From positions 1 through 12,729 of the forward strand of contig CANLTP010000018.1 in NCBI GenBank assembly GCA_947494085.1: a DNA stretch of 12,729 nucleotides, in the 5' to 3' direction. The notes below the pieces were generated by a model that was not told where the DNA came from, ran no database searches, and worked only from the letters and a program-made list of their open reading frames with translations. The stretch is from Actinomycetota bacterium. Its GTDB lineage: Bacteria > Actinomycetota > Actinomycetes > Nanopelagicales > Nanopelagicaceae. The position numbers and the translations under genes are program-made. Shown here piece after piece: positions 1 to 5,350 of this stretch (positions are counted from its first letter, which is position 1; every line of letters begins with the position of its first letter).

Positions 1-652
1 GAACAGATTCCAATAAAATTGCCCCGATAGTATTTGGACCTTCAAAAATTATTGTTTGTTCTAGATGTTGCAGTGCGCGTTCACACTCTTGCGCTTCGCT
101 ATTCGCCCAGAAAGCAGAGCGATATAAATAAGGACCCCAGAAGTGCACATGTCCGAATGCAAATTCATTTGGGAATCTACGGGGATCTCCGGTGGCATTT
201 ATCGCCGAACCGGTGTTGCCGTGATACGAACGATAGGTTGAAAGAACTTTATGTTTTCTGGTGTGAATACGTGCCATCCGAATGGCATTTTCAATCGCAT
301 CTGCACCACCATTTGTGAAGAAAACTTTTGCAAAGTTTGAACCAGCTAATTCAACAATTCGTTCGCCAGCTTGATTGCGAATATCACTCGCATGCTGTGG
401 CGCAAGGGCAGTTAACGTTGCAGCTTGCTCTTGAATTGCAGCCACTACCTTTGGATGTTGGTGGCCGATATTTGTGAAAACCAATTGAGAAGAGAAATCT
501 AAATATTCTTTGCCATCGTGATCCCAGAAACGCGAACCCGAACTCTTAGCAACTGGGATTGGAGAAATCGCACCTTGAGCCGACCAAGAGTGGAAAACAA
601 AATTGTGGTCTGCTGCGCTTACCTCAGCGTTGCTCTTTGAACCTGTGCTCAC
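1..652 (-). CDS. Class III (omega) aminotransferase, N-terminal part, cut by window edge
   Basis: PLP-dependent class III aminotransferase that moves an amino group from an omega-amino acid (beta-alanine, taurine or similar) to a keto acid in the cytoplasm. Only the first 217 codons lie in the window; the PLP lysine is outside. Visible family marks are the PLP-phosphate loop NGGADAIE (residues 114-121), the YHG stacking motif (143-145), a GDPRRF segment (155-160) as in taurine/beta-alanine type enzymes, and the acidic AILLESV near the cut (211-217). The start is GTG: an in-frame TAG sits nine bases upstream and an AGGGG Shine-Dalgarno lies six bases before it. It diverges from mmsA across 85 bp, and the two enzymes would act in sequence on beta-alanine. 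Family assignment is firm. The exact substrate is inferred from the neighbour, and annotation pipelines may simply call it 'aspartate aminotransferase family'. Confidence 0.88.
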   Translation of the reverse strand, partial: MSTGSKSNAEVSAADHNFVFHSWSAQGAISPIPVAKSSGSRFWDHDGKEYLDFSSQLVFTNIGHQHPKVVAAIQEQAATLTALAPQHASDIRNQAGERIVELAGSNFAKVFFTNGGADAIENAIRMARIHTRKHKVLSTYRSYHGNTGSAINATGDPRRFPNEFAFGHVHFWGPYLYRSAFWANSEAQECERALQHLEQTIIFEGPNTIGAILLESV

Positions 653-737
653 CGATTGCCCCTAGCATTTGGACGAGTTGGACATAACTGCCGTCATTGA
701 TTGGCGTCATCTTATTACTCTGGCGTAGATTATCGCT
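653..737. promoter_or_regulatory. Divergent promoter region, aminotransferase / mmsA
   Basis: 85 bp between two divergent starts. For mmsA a -10-like TAGATT (726-731) ends six bases before the ATG, with TTGGCG (701-706) as a possible -35 at a long 19-base spacing; no Shine-Dalgarno is seen, so a leaderless transcript is likely. For the aminotransferase, minus-strand TTATGT (682-687) with ATGACG (705-710) at 17 bases is a candidate, giving a leader that carries AGGGG. The two -35 candidates share bases 705-706, so the promoters would compete. Positions were read by eye. Confidence 0.45.
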
Positions 738-2231
738 ATGACACAGACAAAAATTATTACACATTGGATAAACGGCGCATTAGACACTGGAAAAACTGAA
801 CGCACTAGCGAGGTTTTTAATCCAGCGACTGGACAAGTTTCAGCAAATGTAGCTCTAGCAAATGTAGCGACAGTTGATAAGGCAGTTAATGTGGCCACCG
901 AAGCCTTCAATTCATGGCGTCACAGCTCGCTTACAAAGCGCACTCAAGTTTTATTTGCATTTCGTGAATTAGTTCTACAGAACAAAGAGAAGATTGCTGC
1001 GTTAATTACTGCTGAGCACGGAAAAGTATTAAGCGATGCATCCGGAGAAGTTACTCGCGGACTTGAAGTTGTCGAATTTGCTTGTGGCATCCCACATCTT
1101 CTAAAGGGTGGCTTTTCAGAAGAAGTTTCGACTGGAGTAGATGTTTATTCGATTCGGCAGCCGATTGGCCCAGTTGCAATTATTTCACCATTCAACTTCC
1201 CAGCAATGGTTCCGATGTGGTTCTTCCCAGTCGCAATCGCATGCGGAAACACAGTCGTATTAAAGCCATCTGAAAAAGATCCAAGTGCCGCTATGTTCCT
1301 TGCCCAACTTTGGAAAGATGCGGGACTTCCTGATGGCGTATTCAATGTTGTTCATGGCGATAAAGAGTCTGTCGATGCTCTTTTGACTCATCCAGGAATT
1401 AAGTCAGTTTCATTTGTGGGCTCGACTCCGATTGCAAAGTATGTTTATGAAACCGGAACCAAGCACGGCAAGCGCGTTCAAGCACTTGGTGGCGCCAAGA
1501 ACCATATGGTTGTTCTACCTGATGCAGATCTAGAACTCGCAGCTGATGCTGCAATCAATGCTGGATTCGGTTCAGCAGGAGAGCGCTGCATGGCTATTTC
1601 AGCAATCGTTGCAGTTGAACCAATTGCTAGTGCCCTAGTTGAAAAAATTAAATCGAGAATGGCAGCCATCAAAACTGGCGACGGCACTAAAGGTTCCGAC
1701 ATGGGCCCACTTGTTACCAAAGTTCACCGCGACAAAGTTGCTTCATATATCGAAGCTGGCGAAAAAGCAGGTGCCACACTTGTTGAAGATGGTCGCAAGG
1801 TAAAGGTCGATGGCCAAGGCTTCTTCCTTGGACCAACACTTTTCGACAATGTAACTCCTCAAATGAGCATTTATAAGGAAGAAATCTTCGGACCAGTGCT
1901 AAGCATTCTTCGCGTTAATACTTACGATGAAGCGCTAGCACTTGTAAACGGCCATCCATATGGAAATGGAACTGCAATTTTCACCAATGATGGTGGCGCA
2001 GCTCGTCGATTCCAGAATGAAGTGGAAGTTGGAATGGTTGGAATAAATGTTCCCATCCCAGTTCCTATGGCTTACTTCTCATTCGGCGGTTGGAAGAACT
2101 CTTTATTCGGAGATACACATGCTCATGGAACTGAAGGAGTTCACTTCTTCACCCGCGGCAAAGTTGTTACAAGCCGTTGGTTGGATCCAAGCCATGGTGG
2201 AATCAACTTAGGTTTCCCACAAAATAGCTAG
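738..2231 (+). CDS. mmsA: CoA-acylating methylmalonate-/malonate-semialdehyde dehydrogenase
   Basis: Oxidises (methyl)malonate semialdehyde with NAD+ and CoA, with decarboxylation, to propionyl-CoA or acetyl-CoA; used in valine, inositol and beta-alanine breakdown in the cytoplasm. The 497 residues match the usual length. Marks: PFNFPAM with the oxyanion Asn (about 153), KPSEKDPS (177-184), FVGSTPIA (226-233), and catalytic Cys284 in GERCMAIS. The segment QALGGAKNH (248-256) replaces the ELGGK of hydrolytic aldehyde dehydrogenases, so the general-base Glu is absent, as expected of a CoA-dependent MMSDH. The ATG lies six bases after a -10-like TAGATT with no Shine-Dalgarno. The divergent aminotransferase would supply malonate semialdehyde. 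The stop codon directly touches the stop of the exporter on the other strand. Confidence 0.95.
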   Translation: MTQTKIITHWINGALDTGKTERTSEVFNPATGQVSANVALANVATVDKAVNVATEAFNSWRHSSLTKRTQVLFAFRELVLQNKEKIAALITAEHGKVLSDASGEVTRGLEVVEFACGIPHLLKGGFSEEVSTGVDVYSIRQPIGPVAIISPFNFPAMVPMWFFPVAIACGNTVVLKPSEKDPSAAMFLAQLWKDAGLPDGVFNVVHGDKESVDALLTHPGIKSVSFVGSTPIAKYVYETGTKHGKRVQALGGAKNHMVVLPDADLELAADAAINAGFGSAGERCMAISAIVAVEPIASALVEKIKSRMAAIKTGDGTKGSDMGPLVTKVHRDKVASYIEAGEKAGATLVEDGRKVKVDGQGFFLGPTLFDNVTPQMSIYKEEIFGPVLSILRVNTYDEALALVNGHPYGNGTAIFTNDGGAARRFQNEVEVGMVGINVPIPVPMAYFSFGGWKNSLFGDTHAHGTEGVHFFTRGKVVTSRWLDPSHGGINLGFPQNS

Positions 2232-2837
2232 TTAGTTGAAATTGTAGAAGGCCAAGAACGCTGCAATTGAGAGCATGATTGCAGCGATGATTGAATCTAG
2301 AATCTTCCAAAAAATAGGCTGTGACATAAACCTTGATGCTGAATTTGCACCGAAACCGATTGCCGTAAACCAAATAAAACTAGCAAGTGTTGCGCCAAGC
2401 ACAAAGAACCACTTATCAGAACCGAATTGGTTCGAGATACTTCCAAGCAGAATAACCGTGTCTAAATAAACGTGTGGGTTTAAGAAAGTAAGGGCAAGAA
2501 CGGTAAGAACGACACTCTTCTTATCAGCCGAAGCATCTCCTGCTGAATTCAAGGTTGCTTTTCTAAAAACAGATCTCGCAGATTTGAAGGCGGACCACAG
2601 AAGATAAATTACGCCAAACCAACGGACTACTTCCAGAAGATCTTTGTTGGATTTAATCAGCGCCCCAAGGCCGCTAGCTCCTAGCGCAATTAGGAGTGCA
2701 TCAGAAAAGGCACAGATCAAGACGGTCAGCAAAACGAATTTCCTTGTTAGTCCCTGCCGAATTACAAAAGCATTTTGAGCGCCGATTGCAATTATCAATG
2801 AGAAGCCGGCTAAGAGTCCTGGGATTATTGCGAACAT
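2232..2837 (-). CDS. LysE/ArgO-family amino-acid exporter
   Basis: Inner-membrane exporter of the LysE superfamily, which pumps out lysine, arginine or other amino acids. 201 residues, the normal size, with about six hydrophobic segments (roughly 1-25, 34-60, 67-86, 108-134, 143-164, 176-198). Diagnostic motifs are IGAQNAFVIRQGL (18-30), ICAFSDALL (41-49) and FLNPHVYLDT (118-127), which match LysE and ArgO closely. LysE genes often have a divergent LysG/ArgP activator; here the divergent neighbour is a GNAT acetyltransferase instead. The ATG follows a -10-like TATCCT by six bases with no Shine-Dalgarno, suggesting a leaderless transcript. The substrate is not determinable from sequence. Confidence 0.9.
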   Translation of the reverse strand: MFAIIPGLLAGFSLIIAIGAQNAFVIRQGLTRKFVLLTVLICAFSDALLIALGASGLGALIKSNKDLLEVVRWFGVIYLLWSAFKSARSVFRKATLNSAGDASADKKSVVLTVLALTFLNPHVYLDTVILLGSISNQFGSDKWFFVLGATLASFIWFTAIGFGANSASRFMSQPIFWKILDSIIAAIMLSIAAFLAFYNFN

Positions 2838-2885
2838 CCGTGAAGGATACTTGGGTTATCGCAAATGGTCTTCTACTATTGCTAA
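2838..2885. promoter_or_regulatory. Compact overlapping divergent promoters, lysE-like / GNAT
   Basis: A 48-bp gap serves two starts. Plus strand: TTGGGT (2851-2856), 17 bases, TACTAT (2874-2879), six bases, ATG of the GNAT gene; this is the best-formed promoter in the window. Minus strand: TATCCT (2844-2849), six bases, ATG of the exporter, with no good -35. The exporter -10 sits beside the GNAT -35, so two polymerases could hardly bind together. Neither gene has a Shine-Dalgarno. Confidence 0.55.
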
Positions 2886-3341
2886 ATGTCATTAGTCCGA
2901 CCACTAAAAGCAGAAGATAAGAGTCAATGGACACCGCTGTGGCAAGGGTATTTGGAATTTTATAAAACAGAACTGAGCGATGAACAGAGTGAATTAACCT
3001 GGCAACGCTTGCTAGATAATGATTTTAATCTTCACTGCCTAGTTTTTGAGTTAGATGGAAAGATCCAAGGAATCACTCATTATTCTTTTCAAACATCGAC
3101 CTGGGCTCACAAGAATTACTGTTACCTAGAAGATTTGTTTATTGCCCCCGCTTCTCGGGGAAAAGGGCTGGGAAGGCTGTTGATAGATTCAGTCAAAGAC
3201 ATTGCTGTAAGTGAGGGCTCATCTCGGCTTTATTGGAATACAGACGAAACTAATGCAACTGCTCGTAAACTCTATGATTCATACTCACTCGATTCCGGAA
3301 AAGTGCAATACCGAATTTCTTTAGACCCAAGCGATTATTGA
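2886..3341 (+). CDS. GNAT-family N-acetyltransferase
   Basis: Cytoplasmic acetyl-CoA-dependent acetyltransferase of the GNAT fold, 151 residues, a usual length. The N-terminal MSLVRPLKAED is a typical GNAT opening strand. The acetyl-CoA pyrophosphate loop is RGKGLG (91-96, the R/QxxGxG/A motif), following the LEDLFIAP strand (81-88); NATARKLYDSY is the later helix and end of the fold. The acceptor cannot be told; small amines, amino acids and protein N-termini are all possible. The start is firm because a TTGGGT-N17-TACTAT promoter ends six bases before the ATG. It diverges from the amino-acid exporter, which suggests but does not show a common amino-compound theme. Confidence 0.88.
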   Translation: MSLVRPLKAEDKSQWTPLWQGYLEFYKTELSDEQSELTWQRLLDNDFNLHCLVFELDGKIQGITHYSFQTSTWAHKNYCYLEDLFIAPASRGKGLGRLLIDSVKDIAVSEGSSRLYWNTDETNATARKLYDSYSLDSGKVQYRISLDPSDY

Positions 3342-3473
3342 AGTTAATTTTGTGGTCCAAATAACAGATTTAAAATAGTTTTAAACTACAAGCCATATAG
3401 ATGTGTCGAACAACCCATTACAGGCATTGCTTTATATTCACTCACGTAATCAATTAACTAAATGGGAGTATAA
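3342..3473. other. Intergenic gap, AT-rich, with one inverted repeat
   Basis: 132 bp between the GNAT and secreted-protein genes, the longest stretch without a gene in the window. It holds a 7-bp AT-only hairpin (3369-3385), a TATATT box (3433-3438) that could be the -10 of the downstream gene, though without a recognisable -35, and a GGGAG Shine-Dalgarno (3464-3468) five bases before the ATG at 3474. No small ORF or RNA gene is recognised. Confidence 0.5.
3369..3385. repeat. AT-only inverted repeat (possible weak terminator or operator)
   Basis: TTTAAAA, loop TAG, TTTTAAA: a perfect 7-bp stem 28 bases after the GNAT stop. There is no GC in the stem and no T run after it, so a standard intrinsic terminator is doubtful. 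It could equally be a protein-binding palindrome or a chance product of AT-rich spacer. Confidence 0.25.
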
Positions 3474-3920
3474 ATGAAGAAGCTTGTTGTTTTCATTGCG
3501 ATATCAGGGTTATTTCTAACAGCGTCGGGCGCATCTGCTGCGACTAAGGTAAAAGTAACGCCACAGTTTAAAGTTTCAAAGAAGAACCCAGTGGTGACTT
3601 TCAAAGTTTCAGGACTACCAAAAGAAAACGGCATCTATATTTCACAATGCATGGCACCATCGAAGGATGCGGGCGCTGCTAAGGCTTGTAATCCAGCTGA
3701 ATACTCAAAACTTTGGGTTTCAGATGTTCCAGCTGATCAAGCTATGGGAGCCAAATCAAGCAAATCTAAGTTGACGCTCAAAGTTGATAAGTATTTCAAG
3801 GACGGCGATTGCATCCATACAACTTGCGTCTTTCTAGTAACCAATGATCACAGCGCAGCAACCGATCGAAGTGAAGACCAGACCATTAAATTCAAATTTG
3901 GTGGAATTAATCTTTTCTAA
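3474..3920 (+). CDS. Secreted protein resembling the neocarzinostatin fold
   Basis: 148 residues. A Sec signal peptide (MKK, hydrophobic 4-18, likely cut after ASA at residue 22) is followed by a mature part of about 126 residues, near the size of neocarzinostatin-type apoproteins (about 110). The core pattern matches that Ig-like family: GIYISQC (53-59), ACNPAEYS (71-78), DCIHTTC (112-118) and DRSEDQTIKFKF (131-142). The family has QC...ACNPADFS, DC-x4-C and GPEGVAISF at the same places. The two cysteine pairs C59/C72 and C113/C118 would form the two known disulfides; the second has the family's five-residue spacing. In enediyne producers such proteins carry the chromophore, but no enediyne genes are seen here, so a general small-molecule or surface role is more likely. 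GGGAG lies five bases before the ATG. The fold call is inferred from motifs. Confidence 0.6.
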   Translation: MKKLVVFIAISGLFLTASGASAATKVKVTPQFKVSKKNPVVTFKVSGLPKENGIYISQCMAPSKDAGAAKACNPAEYSKLWVSDVPADQAMGAKSSKSKLTLKVDKYFKDGDCIHTTCVFLVTNDHSAATDRSEDQTIKFKFGGINLF

Positions 3921-3929
3921 CTCTAGAAA

Positions 3930-4517
3930 TTAGTTAATCAGCGCTCGAAGTCCGGCAATTGCATATTTTTGTGCATAGCTAATTTCGGGCGCTGCTTCAT
4001 TTCCAGATTCGATACGAACCGAAGCAACATCAATAGTTGCTTGAACATGGGCAAGTCCCAATTTCACGTCAGGTAAACCAATTTCACTTAGCGGTTTAAT
4101 TATCGTTCCCATTAAATCTTTGTGTCCCTGCGCGATATCTGACTTGCGATAATTCGGGGTGGTTACGGTGTTTAGGCTCTTTACAAGTAAGTGGCGTCCA
4201 TCGACCACATATTGCAGGGCTTCTTCAATCCATAAGCTTATGTATTCAAAAGGATCTTGAACGTTATCTACAGCTTTTAGTAATCGCTTGTTGTAGTAAG
4301 CCATCTCTTCCATTACTAAGTCAGCAATCAAATCTGCAGAAGAAGCGAAGTATTCATAGATTGAGGAACGTGCAAGACCAGCACGTTTTGCAACAGCAGA
4401 GACTGTTACGGAACCAACGCCGTCTTCCATTGCCAAACTAAGTGCGGCATCCATCAACTGACGCTGACGCATCTGTCGTTGCTCGCGAATTGTGGCTTCT
4501 TGAATCTTTGGAGACAT
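3930..4517 (-). CDS. TetR-family transcriptional regulator
   Basis: DNA-binding repressor type, 195 residues, the usual length. The N-terminal three-helix domain runs from about 18 to 65: QLMDAALSLAMEDG, then VTVSAVAKRAGLARSSIYEYF (helix-turn-helix about 38-57), then the helix starting ADLIADLV. The remainder is the variable ligand-binding and dimer domain. It is the second gene of an operon behind the SDR at 4527-5291, with a nine-base gap, so it probably controls that operon by feedback through an SDR substrate or product. There is no Shine-Dalgarno; TAGAGT, whose first three bases are the SDR stop codon, lies six bases before the ATG. Its stop is nine bases from the stop of the converging secreted-protein gene. 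The effector is unknown. Confidence 0.9.
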   Translation of the reverse strand: MSPKIQEATIREQRQMRQRQLMDAALSLAMEDGVGSVTVSAVAKRAGLARSSIYEYFASSADLIADLVMEEMAYYNKRLLKAVDNVQDPFEYISLWIEEALQYVVDGRHLLVKSLNTVTTPNYRKSDIAQGHKDLMGTIIKPLSEIGLPDVKLGLAHVQATIDVASVRIESGNEAAPEISYAQKYAIAGLRALIN

Positions 4518-4526
4518 GGCTTAACT

Positions 4527-5291
4527 CTACTTCAGTAGTAGGCCTGGATTCACTCCGAGCCCCATAGATGCATCGAGAACTGCGCCATGTAAAACTTTTC
4601 CGGCATCTGTAGTTAGAAAATAACCAAGTTCAGCAATCTCTCGGGGATCTATCAAACGCATTTTAGGAAGTGAAGCGATAACTTCTTTGCGTTGTATGTC
4701 ACTTAAATTGTTTAACGTGCTGGCTTGGAACATAGGTGTATTGGTTGCTCCCGGGCAAATAGTAAATACATCAACCCCAGTTTGAGCCAGATCAGCGCCC
4801 AAAGTTCTTCCCAGAAATGCAATCGCTGCTTTGCTCATGCCGTCGGCATAGTTGAACCCAGGGAATTGAGTAACTCCACCACCAACTGATGAAAGCAGGA
4901 TTATTTTTCCAGAGCCTCTTTCAAGCATCTTTGGTAGCAAGAGATTATTCAGCCAGAGCGTTCCGATGGCATTTACTTTAATTAATGCTTCAGCTTGGCC
5001 TTGTGGAGTATTAGAAACTTTCTCAACAGTCTTCGAACCTAGTCCCGCGTTATGAATTACTACATCTGGAACAGAAGGCAGAGAAGCGGCTAGCACTTCC
5101 ACTGATGCATAATCTGCAAGATTCAATTTAAAAGCTGTAGCAACGTTTGGATAAGCCTGGGCAACTTCACCGGGCTTCTCACCATCGCTGAAATATGTGA
5201 ACCAAACTTCGAATCCATTCTTGGCAAACGCATCTACAAATTCGCGCCCAATGCCGCTGGTGCCTCCGGTTATCAAGACTTTCTTAGACAT
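4527..5291 (-). CDS. SDR-family oxidoreductase with atypical YxxxxxK active site
   Basis: Short-chain dehydrogenase/reductase, 254 residues, cytoplasmic, NAD(P)-dependent. The Rossmann motif GGTSGIG is at 9-15, D60 fits the adenine-contact Asp, NAG is at 81-83, N107 is the active-site Asn, and S135 and Y148 keep the normal 13-residue spacing. The lysine, however, is K154, six residues after Tyr (YADGMSK) rather than the usual four, so two residues seem inserted in the YxxxK motif. PG (about 189-190) follows as usual. It heads a two-gene operon with the TetR regulator. The start is supported by GGGG shortly upstream and by a candidate TTAAAG-N17-TATGCT promoter. The substrate is unknown; activity may be altered, or the lysine may be placed by a loop shift. 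Confidence 0.88.
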   Translation of the reverse strand: MSKKVLITGGTSGIGREFVDAFAKNGFEVWFTYFSDGEKPGEVAQAYPNVATAFKLNLADYASVEVLAASLPSVPDVVIHNAGLGSKTVEKVSNTPQGQAEALIKVNAIGTLWLNNLLLPKMLERGSGKIILLSSVGGGVTQFPGFNYADGMSKAAIAFLGRTLGADLAQTGVDVFTICPGATNTPMFQASTLNNLSDIQRKEVIASLPKMRLIDPREIAELGYFLTTDAGKVLHGAVLDASMGLGVNPGLLLK

Positions 5292-5350
5292 TGTGCCCCG
5301 CTTTCAATTTAAGCAAGCATAGCGCTAGCCATTGGAAACTTTAAGGCCAG
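5292..5350 (-). promoter_or_regulatory. Promoter and candidate TetR operator of the SDR-tetR operon
   Basis: On the minus strand TTAAAG (5339-5344), 17 bases, TATGCT (5316-5321) form a candidate promoter. A perfect 8-bp palindrome TAGCGCTA (5320-5327) overlaps the -10, and an imperfect inverted repeat with GCTT/AAGC ends (5300-5314) lies between the -10 and the start. Either could be the binding site of the TetR protein encoded in the same operon. Read by eye; not supported by comparison. Confidence 0.35.

Noticed and set aside
34..318. Plus-strand 94-codon open frame
   Set aside because: Antisense shadow of the aminotransferase, which shows strong family motifs in the other frame; its own translation resembles nothing.
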